Assembly: GCF_016342405.1 (NCBI RefSeq)
Contig: NZ_JAEINN010000004.1
Location: 204,916 to 268,915, forward strand
Direction of reading: 5' to 3'
From: Maridesulfovibrio ferrireducens
GTDB lineage: Bacteria; Desulfobacterota; Desulfovibrionia; Desulfovibrionales; Desulfovibrionaceae
DNA: 64,000 nt
Shown here: positions 53,111-61,800 of the stretch, one piece after another
Layout of the letters: every line of letters begins with the position of its first letter
How positions within the stretch are numbered: position 1 is the first letter of the stretch
The notes under the pieces: generated by a model
Seen by the model: only the letters and a program-made list of their open reading frames with translations
The model's database searches: none
What the model was told of the DNA's origin: nothing
Translations under genes and position numbers: made by a program

Positions 53111-54442
53111 ATGTTCGGTAAAAACAAATTAGACAGTGAAGAACTACTCTTTGTGTCGGAAGTGGATCAGGCTTTGTACGGCAAAGGGCGAAAGTTCACT
53201 TATATAATGTATTTGACCATAATGGTGTTTATTGTTGTTTTCGGTGTATGGGCTGAATATGCTGTTTTAGATGAAGTTACCCGCGGATTTGGACGCGTTA
53301 TTCCCTCCCAGAGAATTCAGGAAATTCAGAATCTTGAAGGTGGAATACTTAGTGATATCTTTGTTTATGAAGGTCAGGAAGTAGAGAAAGGAGAGGTGCT
53401 TTGTCGTTTGCAGAATGAGCAGGCTGCTAGTTCTTATCGGGATGCTTACGCTCATTCCATAGAGCATCATGCTGCCATCGCGAGACTTAAAGCTCAGGTT
53501 GAGGGAACGAAACCTGTTTTCGATAAGGAAGTCATCGATTTCGCACCACAGCTGGTGGAAGAACAATTAATGACTTATCACGCTCAAATGCGAAAAAATA
53601 AGATAGAAATTGAACTCTTAGAAGATCAATACGACCAAAAGGTTCAAGAAGTAGCCGAAATGAGAAATCGTAAAAGACTTCTTATGAAGAACCTTCAGGT
53701 TGCACTGGAGCAACGGAATATCGCAAAGCCTTTAATGGAAAAGCAGATTCATTCCAAAATGGATTATCTTGCGTTGGAGCAGAAGGTTCTTGAATTACAA
53801 GGTGATGTGGGAGCTCTGACTATGGGACTTCCCAGAGCGATGAAGGCTGTAGAAGAGTTTCGCGGAAGGGTAGATAAATTTAAGGCTGATCTTAATTATG
53901 AAATGTTGCAGGAAATTAACAAGCGCCGTCTTGAACTTACTTCTCTTACGGAAACACTTTCCACCGGTAGTGACCGAGTTACACGAACTGATGTCCGTTC
54001 ACCTGTCAAAGGAATCATTAAACGCATAATGGTGAATACTTTGGGAGGGGTCATACGCTCAGGTGAATCCATAATGGAAGTAGTGCCACTTGATGACACC
54101 TTGTTAGTGGAGGCAGAGGTCCGTCCTGCGGATATAGCTTTTTTGCATCCTGATCAGAGGGCGATGGTTAAAATTACAGCGTATGATTTTTCTATTTATG
54201 GCGGACTGGAGGGCATTGTGGAGCGTATCAGTGCTGATACAATCCAGAATGAAAAGGGTGAAGAATTTTATCTGGTTAAGGTTAGAACAAAGAAAAATGC
54301 GATGCTCTATCGCGGAGAAAAACTTCCTATTATTCCGGGTATGACCGCGCAGGTGGATGTTTTGACAGGCAAGAAATCTGTTCTGGATTATTTGTTAAAG
54401 CCTATCTTAAAAGCTAAGCAGAATGCGCTGCGAGAGCGTTAA
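53111..54442 (+). CDS. Type I secretion membrane-fusion protein (HlyD/LapC-like)
   Basis: The 443-residue adaptor has one N-terminal membrane helix (about 27-50), then a lipoyl-like beta segment beginning IQNLEGGILSDIFVYEGQEVEKGE. A long coiled-coil hairpin follows (about 95-290), then the second lipoyl half and barrel (TDVRSPVKGIIKRIMVNTLGGVI). It bridges the inner-membrane ATPase and the TolC-type outer-membrane channel. It lies 9 bp after the ATPase gene. Confidence 0.94.
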   Translation: MFGKNKLDSEELLFVSEVDQALYGKGRKFTYIMYLTIMVFIVVFGVWAEYAVLDEVTRGFGRVIPSQRIQEIQNLEGGILSDIFVYEGQEVEKGEVLCRLQNEQAASSYRDAYAHSIEHHAAIARLKAQVEGTKPVFDKEVIDFAPQLVEEQLMTYHAQMRKNKIEIELLEDQYDQKVQEVAEMRNRKRLLMKNLQVALEQRNIAKPLMEKQIHSKMDYLALEQKVLELQGDVGALTMGLPRAMKAVEEFRGRVDKFKADLNYEMLQEINKRRLELTSLTETLSTGSDRVTRTDVRSPVKGIIKRIMVNTLGGVIRSGESIMEVVPLDDTLLVEAEVRPADIAFLHPDQRAMVKITAYDFSIYGGLEGIVERISADTIQNEKGEEFYLVKVRTKKNAMLYRGEKLPIIPGMTAQVDVLTGKKSVLDYLLKPILKAKQNALRER

Positions 54443-54448
54443 TATTTT

Positions 54449-55159
54449 ATGTTGTTCTTTCAAAGCATACGCGCTGTAAGAGCAACTGTTCTGTGTGTTC
54501 TGTTTGTGGCCTTTTTTGTAATCGGGACGGAAGAAAGTGGTTTCGCAGGCTCAAAAAAAGTTGTTAAACAAAAAATATTCGAAACTGTCGAGTTCAAAGG
54601 TAAGATATCGAAACTGCCTAAATGGACTAGAGTTTTAGCCGGTATGAAACAATGGAAAGGATATTTCAGCTCTAAATCTAAAGCGTCTCAAGCATCCAAG
54701 GCGGGTTGGAAACTTCTAAAGAAGCAGATTGCTTCCAAGCCGGAGATGGATCGGTTGAGGGCTGTGAATAAATATTTTAATCAGTGGCCCTACCGTTTGG
54801 ATAAGCAAAATTACGGTATGACGGATTACTGGGCGACTCCTATAGAATTTTTGAGCAAGTCCGGTGATTGTGAGGATTACGCCATCGCCAAGTATTACGC
54901 TCTTAAGGAGCTGGGATTCAGCAAGGATAAAATGCGTATTGTCGCTGTCCGGGATAACATAAGAGGGATAGGGCATGCCGTTTTAGTCGTTTATTTGAGT
55001 GATGATGTTTATGTTCTTGATAATCAGACCGTTCTCGTTTTGTCGCACACGAAGTACAAGCATTACGTGCCTCAGTATTCAGTGAATGAGAACTTTAGAT
55101 GGTTCCATGTGGCACCTGCTAAGAAAACTACATATAAAAAACCGATAAATAAAAAGTAA
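54449..55159 (+). CDS. LapG-like periplasmic transglutaminase-like cysteine protease
   Basis: The 236-residue exported protein has an N-terminal signal peptide (residues 1-33). The BTLCP (PF06035-type) fold has an intact triad: Cys141 in SGDCEDYA, His176 in GIGHAVL and Asp191 in VLDNQ. In Pseudomonas fluorescens, LapG cuts the N-terminal retention domain of the LapA adhesin and releases it, unless sequestered by LapD. Here it lies 6 bp after the adaptor gene and 21 bp before a membrane protein that takes LapD's place. Its probable substrate is the giant adhesin encoded at 58893-64000. Confidence 0.93.
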   Translation: MLFFQSIRAVRATVLCVLFVAFFVIGTEESGFAGSKKVVKQKIFETVEFKGKISKLPKWTRVLAGMKQWKGYFSSKSKASQASKAGWKLLKKQIASKPEMDRLRAVNKYFNQWPYRLDKQNYGMTDYWATPIEFLSKSGDCEDYAIAKYYALKELGFSKDKMRIVAVRDNIRGIGHAVLVVYLSDDVYVLDNQTVLVLSHTKYKHYVPQYSVNENFRWFHVAPAKKTTYKKPINKK

Positions 55160-55180
55160 CCATTCAGATGGAGTTAAATC

Positions 55181-57253
55181 ATGGCAGAACAACAATCCCC
55201 GATTATGCATAATGAGACGTATCATCCTCAGGAAGATAAACCGACGAGCAAGATCGTTTTGGTTCTTCTTTTGGTGCTGCTTGTCTCGATAGGGATTTGT
55301 TTCTTAGCGAACCAAAGTATTACGGATCGCAACGAAGACTTTTTAGATAATCAGCAGAAACGATTAGCTTTACTCAGCGATGGGCGAGCTGAAGCAATGG
55401 AAACATGGCTGAAACATCTTAGCAAAGAAGGTGATCGGCTGATTAAATCAGATCTTTTCAGGTTGTATGCCTCGGAAGTTGAGGTCTTCAAAGATGATTT
55501 ATCTTCAATTTTCAGTATGAGTTCATTTGAGAATGGAGAGCTTACAGAAGATAAGGCAGAACTGGCAGCGCAATTGCCTATGATGCAAAATATGCTCAGA
55601 GAGTTTACGACTTATACGGGCTTTGTAACTGCAAGAATACTTAGCACTGATGGTCAGGCTTATATTGCTACGGATGGATATCTTCCTCCTCTTGATGAAG
55701 CCCAGATGGTTCTTGCCAGTGAAACAGTTACTAATAAAAATGCGCAATATTCGCCACTTAGGAAAACCCCGCAGGGGCTTGAGATGGATGTTTTTGTGCC
55801 AATGTTTGCTGATAGCGGTGCTTCAAAAGTCGTTGGGCTTTTGATGATGACACAGCAGGTAACAGGCAAGATTACAGAATTACTCTCTAACTCTGCTTTA
55901 TCAGCGGAGGGGGAGCGTACCTGTTTAGTTCAGAAGAAAGGTGAAGGGTATTTGAATGTTTTGCCTTGGACTTCTGAGGGATTTGCCGAAGTACCGAATT
56001 CTGTGAAGTTTGAAAATTCCGGTCTTGCTTTTGGTGAACGGGATGGTTTGGATAATTATAAAAGAAAAGTTTATTCTTTAGGTGTCAAAGTTGACTCTCT
56101 GGATTGGTGGATTGTTCAGCAAAATGATTATGAAATATCCAGAAAGTCCATTGATGCTTTTTCCCGTTCTGTTTATATCGTTTCAGTTTTCGCTATTCTC
56201 ATAGTTATTCTCATGGCCGGATTAGTCTGGTGGGTTCTAGCCAGCGTCAACAGCAAACGCATGGCAAAAAAATTCGAGTGTCTAGCTTCTCAGATAGACT
56301 GTCAGAAGCGTTTTATTGACAGCATCAATGCGGCTGTTGATGAGTTTATTACTTTGAAAGATATTTCAGGTAAATATACTTACGTTAACGATGCTTTTGC
56401 TGAGGCTACCGGACGTTCGAAAGAAGACCTTATCGGTATGGATGACGCAGCTATTTTCGGATTTGACACAGCAAAGCGTTTAACAGCTCCTGACAAGGCT
56501 GTTTGCGAAGCTGACCGTAAAATTACTTTCACTGAGTCAGTCTTTTTGCGTTCAAAACGTTATCAGTTTCATATTGCAAAATCTCCATATAGAAATGCCG
56601 CCGGCGCATGTCTGGGAGTTGTTTCTGTTTTTCGGGATATTACGGATTTTGTAGCTGTTCAAGAAAATAATAAACGACTTGTTCAGCGGGCTATAATGGT
56701 TCTTGCCAACACAATTGAGGCCGCAGATCCTCATCTTGGCGGTCATACAAAACTTGTATCCGGAATTTCCGTGGCAATAGGGAGAATTATGAACCTTTCT
56801 GAAACAGATCTTTTGCAGCTGGAGACAGCGGCAAATCTTTCTCAGATTGGTAAGGTTTTTGTGCCTAAAGAGATATTGATTAAGCCCGGAAAGCTGACTG
56901 AAGAAGAAAAACTGATAATGGAACAGCATGTCGAACACGCTTATAAAATTCTTAAGGATATTGATATCGCTGAAGACGTTGTTCAGGCAATTTATCAGAT
57001 GAATGAGCATTTGGATGGTAATGGTTATCCAAAGAAGCTCAAGGGGGCTGAGATTGTCGTCTTGGCACGTATTCTGGCTGTTGCGAACGTTTTTTGTGCC
57101 ATGATAAGACCCCGAGTTTATCGTGCAGCAAAAACGACTGAACAGGCGCTTGATATTCTAGTTTCTGATACTTCGAAGTTCGATCATGACGTTGTAGAAG
57201 TTTTGAGAAAGGTTGTTTCTACTTCAGAAATTGAAAAGCTGCTTGCTGGCTAA
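55181..57253 (+). CDS. Membrane sensor with periplasmic domain, PAS and degenerate HD-GYP domain (LapD-position protein, DvhD-like)
   Basis: The 690-residue protein has TM1 (about 24-44), a periplasmic sensor domain (45-328, probably Cache-like) and TM2 (about 331-354). A PAS domain follows (about 378-490), then an HD-GYP-like domain (500-690). The GYP motif is present (LDGNGYP, 611-617), and so are IGK and KPGKLTEEE. The metal site is broken. The HD of LHDIGK is replaced by Ser554-Gln555, the HH before the DGxGYP by Met-Asn, and the later aspartates by Asn636 and Cys639. It is therefore unlikely to hydrolyse c-di-GMP and more likely to bind it or signal by contact. It sits where lapD would be in a Lap operon, directly behind the LapG-like protease. 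Confidence 0.88.
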   Translation: MAEQQSPIMHNETYHPQEDKPTSKIVLVLLLVLLVSIGICFLANQSITDRNEDFLDNQQKRLALLSDGRAEAMETWLKHLSKEGDRLIKSDLFRLYASEVEVFKDDLSSIFSMSSFENGELTEDKAELAAQLPMMQNMLREFTTYTGFVTARILSTDGQAYIATDGYLPPLDEAQMVLASETVTNKNAQYSPLRKTPQGLEMDVFVPMFADSGASKVVGLLMMTQQVTGKITELLSNSALSAEGERTCLVQKKGEGYLNVLPWTSEGFAEVPNSVKFENSGLAFGERDGLDNYKRKVYSLGVKVDSLDWWIVQQNDYEISRKSIDAFSRSVYIVSVFAILIVILMAGLVWWVLASVNSKRMAKKFECLASQIDCQKRFIDSINAAVDEFITLKDISGKYTYVNDAFAEATGRSKEDLIGMDDAAIFGFDTAKRLTAPDKAVCEADRKITFTESVFLRSKRYQFHIAKSPYRNAAGACLGVVSVFRDITDFVAVQENNKRLVQRAIMVLANTIEAADPHLGGHTKLVSGISVAIGRIMNLSETDLLQLETAANLSQIGKVFVPKEILIKPGKLTEEEKLIMEQHVEHAYKILKDIDIAEDVVQAIYQMNEHLDGNGYPKKLKGAEIVVLARILAVANVFCAMIRPRVYRAAKTTEQALDILVSDTSKFDHDVVEVLRKVVSTSEIEKLLAG

Positions 57254-57283
57254 ATATTTTTTTGTAGCAAGTCATTTGTAGAT

Positions 57284-57319
57284 AAAAGGCCCCGACGCGA
57301 ATTCGTGCCGGGGCCTTTT
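57284..57319 (+). terminator. Terminator of the adhesin secretion operon
   Basis: AAAAGGCCCCG (57284-57294) pairs with CGGGGCCTTTT (57309-57319) through a loop that itself can form CGCG-AATT-CGTG pairs. It is 31 bp after the operon's last stop codon. Confidence 0.9.
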
Positions 57320-57387
57320 ATGTGGTGATTAGACTTTGGTGATTTGATCTTGTTGAAATAGAAATGTTCAGTTTGTTTCTTGCAAAT

Positions 57388-57420
57388 AAAAAAGGGCATG
57401 ATCCTAAGACCATGCCCTTA
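57388..57420 (-). terminator. Terminator of the TolC-type gene
   Basis: AAGGGCATG (57392-57400) and CATGCCCTT (57411-57419) form the stem. On the minus strand a T-rich run follows, about 20 bp after the stop codon at 57441. Confidence 0.88.
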
Positions 57421-57440
57421 TGAATTATTCTTTACTCTGC

Positions 57441-58769
57441 TTATTCAGGAATAGTATCATATGTGGCCTTGGCAACTTCCAACGTATTCACAAGTGTACC
57501 TTGAAGTGTAAGGAATTTGTAAATACTGAATATTTGATTACTTCGGGCTGTCTCAAGCAACACACTGTTACTGAATACTTCGTTGATTGCATCGAGAACA
57601 TCAAGAAGACTGCGCTGTCCTACATTAAACTGCATAATATACATATCGCGCGATTCAATGCTGTATTGAAGAGCTTCTTCATGAAGTCTTATCTGATTTG
57701 AGGCGGTCTGGAATTCACTCCAGGCCGTTGCGACCTGACGAGTGATATCATCAGTGGTATCCCTAAGATCAGCCTCTGCTTCCTTGATGCGTGAGTCAGC
57801 AGCCTGAGCGTCCTTATAATCTGTTCCGCCGCTAAAAAGGTTCCAGGAAATACCGACCATTGCCCGATTGTCTTGTAAATATGTTTTTGACCCGTCCAAT
57901 TGATCTGTGTAACGGGAGCTGAGTTTGAGATTAACATCAGGATACATACGGGCCTGAATAATCCCTTTGCTTTCTTCAGCAACTGAAATTTCAGCTTTTG
58001 CGACTTTTATTTTAGGGTTGTTCTCCAACGTTTGGCTCAGCACTGAGTCCATAGTGGTTGGAGCCATACTTGCTAAATACTCCGCAGGAGCAAGAGCTTT
58101 CGGCTTTTTGCCGACAACTCTGAGGTATTCGGCTTCAACCGTTTGCAAATCTCCGGTGTAAGTAACAAGGGTTATTTCTGCTCTTGCTACACGTCCTTTC
58201 GCCTGCATTTCATCAGCTTTATTACCTGCTCCAGCTGTAACTCTTTCTGAAATATTACTTAAAACATCTTGGTGGTCTTGAATGTTTTTTTCAGCCAGCC
58301 CCATAAGTTTGCGTTCCCGCAGAACATTGATGTGTGTCCGTATAGCATCGAGGGCTACAGTTTCAACATTGTCGAAAAGTCTTTGTTTTGCTGACTCCAG
58401 TCGAGCTTTTTCACGGTCATACTGGCTTAAGCGTTCCATACCATCAAAAATATTTTGGGTTAACGTCAGTGAGTTGTCAGAAGCTCCGTTAGAATCAGTG
58501 TTTCGGTTTAAAGTTCTGGTGGCAGCACTGTCGTAATTTTGCAGGCCCACACTTGATGACGCATCAAGTGAAGGGAAAAAGCGTCCCAGAGCAGCCGAGA
58601 GAGTTTCGTCTACCGCCTGACGATTGAAGAGTAGGGATTTAATTTTAGGATGTTGTTTAACCGCTTGAATGACACTTTCTTTTAAAGAAACAGTTCCGTC
58701 GATTTCTGCATGGGCGATATTGAACGTGAAAAGAGTTAAAATCAGTATGAGTAGGATAGTTTTTTTCAT
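57441..58769 (-). CDS. TolC-family outer-membrane channel of the type I secretion system
   Basis: The 442-residue protein has a signal peptide (residues 1-21, ending AHA) and the two-fold repeated outer-membrane efflux protein (OEP) domain of TolC proteins. It starts with SLKESVIQAVKQHPKI and its second repeat is near residue 240 (LSQTLENNPKIKVAKAEI). Three such chains form the outer-membrane and periplasmic tunnel. The gene is on the opposite strand to the secretion operon, convergent with it, and immediately downstream of the giant adhesin gene. It likely corresponds to LapE. Confidence 0.92.
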   Translation of the reverse strand: MKKTILLILILTLFTFNIAHAEIDGTVSLKESVIQAVKQHPKIKSLLFNRQAVDETLSAALGRFFPSLDASSSVGLQNYDSAATRTLNRNTDSNGASDNSLTLTQNIFDGMERLSQYDREKARLESAKQRLFDNVETVALDAIRTHINVLRERKLMGLAEKNIQDHQDVLSNISERVTAGAGNKADEMQAKGRVARAEITLVTYTGDLQTVEAEYLRVVGKKPKALAPAEYLASMAPTTMDSVLSQTLENNPKIKVAKAEISVAEESKGIIQARMYPDVNLKLSSRYTDQLDGSKTYLQDNRAMVGISWNLFSGGTDYKDAQAADSRIKEAEADLRDTTDDITRQVATAWSEFQTASNQIRLHEEALQYSIESRDMYIMQFNVGQRSLLDVLDAINEVFSNSVLLETARSNQIFSIYKFLTLQGTLVNTLEVAKATYDTIPE

Positions 58770-58839
58770 TTAGTAAGTGTCTTTTGGTATGTATTAATAA
58801 AGTTATGACAATTTTAAAAATAGTTAATATCAAATTGAG

Positions 58840-58885
58840 TAAATAAATCAGCTCATCTTCATATGAAGATGAGCTGATTTATTTA
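58840..58885 (-). terminator. 46-bp perfect palindrome ending the giant adhesin gene
   Basis: The arms TAAATAAATCAGCTCATCTTCAT-like (58840-58862) and its exact complement (58863-58885) leave no spacer. It lies 7 bp after the adhesin stop codon on the minus strand. It is a very stable cruciform or hairpin, probably the terminator, although its A/T flanks are inside the stem. Confidence 0.8.
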
Positions 58886-58892
58886 AGGAATA

Positions 58893-61800
58893 TTAGCTGT
58901 TTGTTTCTGGATGGTCAATTATGTTCTGAATTAGTGAATTCATGTCGGAAGATATTGCGGTATCTACTAAGTCTGTATGAAAGTCTGCTGGTGCTATTCC
59001 CATAAGTTTAACTACAATATCATCTGATGTATCCGATGTTCCATTGTCGAATAACAATTCGGTATATGCGCTTTCAGTACTATTTCCTGCGAATCCTGTG
59101 TATGTCATATTATCAACAGTATCGGTTGTTACTTGGATGGAATCATGGTTCGCATCGAAGTCATTTACAGTAATATAGGTAGAGTCTTCACTGTCAGTAT
59201 TTATGAAGGACTTATCGATAATGATTTTATCTGCACCTTCACCTGTTACGATGTAGTTGTTACCGCTGCCTGCGATAAGGATATCATCGCCACTACCGCC
59301 GAGCAGTATGTCATCCCCGTCACCGCCATAGATGATGTCATTTCCTTCCTGTCCGTAAATAATATCATCGCCACTACCGCCTGAGATAGTATCATCGCCG
59401 CCTTGTCTGCCATGACCTTCAGAGTCCAGCGTTTCTTGACCTAGTTCGACGTGATGTTCTTTAATATAATCCCGCGTATCATCTTTCGACCAGTTAGGTT
59501 TAGCTTCAAGCTCTTCAAAGACTTTCCAACCCGATCCTTCAGGTAAATTAATATTATGCAGATCTGCTAGAGTATTCGTGTTGATTGTGTCCCCAAATAT
59601 GAGGTCATTACCACCACCTCCGTATATTTGATCCGCTCCGGCATCTTCCAGTTGGAGCGTGTCTTTAATAATAACGTCCAGAGTCTGATTCAGATCAGAG
59701 CTATACTGTACAACAAGAGCGTGACCTGTGCTGTCAATGGCATTCATCAGCTCACCTTGAGTATCAACCTTGATTCCATCAATATAGATGTTAGCTCCAT
59801 TAAGCCTTGTTGTAGAATTCATACCAATTGCTACGGCGCGCAAACTATCTACAGCATTTTGCAGGTTGGCAATGTCGTTTACTTGGTCATTTTTACTAAT
59901 TCCGAAAAGGTGTTGTAAGTTTGAGGTAGAAGTGTGCCGGCCATTTCCTGCTATTCCTGAAGGCGTATTATAGTAGGTCGGAGCTCCATCTGTGATAAAT
60001 AACGCGTGTGTCTGGTCTGCGTACGCGGAATGAGATTGTGTCCAGCTTAAGGCGTCCATAAAGGCGTCTTCGTAGTTTGTTCCGCCATAAGCATTCAGGT
60101 TATTAATGAAAGTTGTGGCTTCAGCGTGACTGCCATTTTTAGTAAGTGTATATGTTTGTGCTCCATCAACATCGGTATCGAAGGACATTAAGTGCAGAGT
60201 AACTGTTCCGCCTGTTTTATTAACTTCGTTTTGTAATGAGTTCAGCATAGTGTTCATCGCTGTTTTCATATTAGCAAGGTCATTGCCGTCCATTGAACCG
60301 GAAGTATCCATCATTACAACATAGTTATAGTTTAGCGGAACTGCGGTTGTTCCGCTTATTGATCCTCCGAAGTCTCCAGACAGAATATCAGCGGCTGAGC
60401 CTCCGTTTATAGGAGCATTTTCATCACCATTAGATCCAATGATGACACTAGAATCATCTTTACCTGCAATAGATATCTCTAAGTTAGCAGTATCAGTTCC
60501 TCCATGACCATCCGATACGGTGTAAGTGATGGTCTCGGAAAGTGATTCGTTGTCGTTCAGAGCCTGAACCGTGGCATTGTCATTATCGATTTCATACGTG
60601 TAGGAGCCATCTGCCTTGATGGTTATTTTGCCGTATTGTCCTTTAATTTCAGTTCCGACATCGTTTCCTATTCCATCAACTTTTATGACAGTGAGATGAT
60701 CCGCTTCGCCGTCTGAGTCATTGGTAAGGACATTCCCCTCTATGGAGGTGGGTGAATCTTCACTGATAGATGCCGTGTCATTTATTGCTTCCGGCGCATC
60801 GTTAATGGCATTGACGTGAATAGTCGCAGTTGCTGTGTTGCTGGCTACATTATGGTCATCGGTAACGGTGACTTCAATGTGTCGATCTGCGGTGTCAGGG
60901 GTATCACTTTCGTTAGAAAATGTGACGGATTGAATAGCTGCCTCGAATTTACCGAGTGGAGCTGTTGTCCCGTCTGTAGCTGTTAAAATTATTATCAGCT
61001 TACCATCAATTATTTGAGGTGCAGATGCACTGATACCGTCCGGTAAATCCTCTGTATTCAGATGATCTCCGTTTTTAAAATTGGTCAGCACGATCTTCGC
61101 GTTTGTCATTGTAGCGCTGTCAACATCTCCAATTTTTAGGTCTGTTGAGGCAATTGAAATACCTCCGGCATCCTCGGTGAAAGTCGATTCGTGGACAGTT
61201 CCTGGAGTTATGTTGATTACAATGTCATCAAAGTCGTTGTTACTATTATGTGGCAGATCTTCCATACTTACAGTGGTAGATCCATCATCATTATTTACGG
61301 TTCTGAAGTGGTTATGCCCACCCGGGTTATATTGATCTTCGGAAAAATATACGGGGGATTTAGAGGCTTCCCCGTTTACTTTGAGAATTAATTGATCTCC
61401 AACGGTTTCAAAAGAAAGGGTGGAGGTGCTGGAGTAATGGTCGGCTCCATCGGCTATAAGAAAATATTCATAGTGGAGACCTTCCGGTAAGGATGCAATC
61501 TTTTCTCCTTCGAGTTCAACGAGTGTGTTCTGGTCGGTAATTAATATTTGCGGGTTGGAAGGATTGCCATTTTCATCGACAACATAGACGCCGAAGATAT
61601 TGTTAAAGGCAGCATTTTCTTCTACAAAAGTCATTTCAATTTGGCCGTTGTCACCATTTAAGTCGATGGTCGGCGCATCATTAACCGCGTCGACAGTAAT
61701 TGTGCCTGTCGCCTGAGTAATGTTGTTGTTTTTCGAGCCGTCGTTGATATCGAAGTTGAATTTTACTTCACCGTTAAAATCTTTATTAGGTGAGAATACC

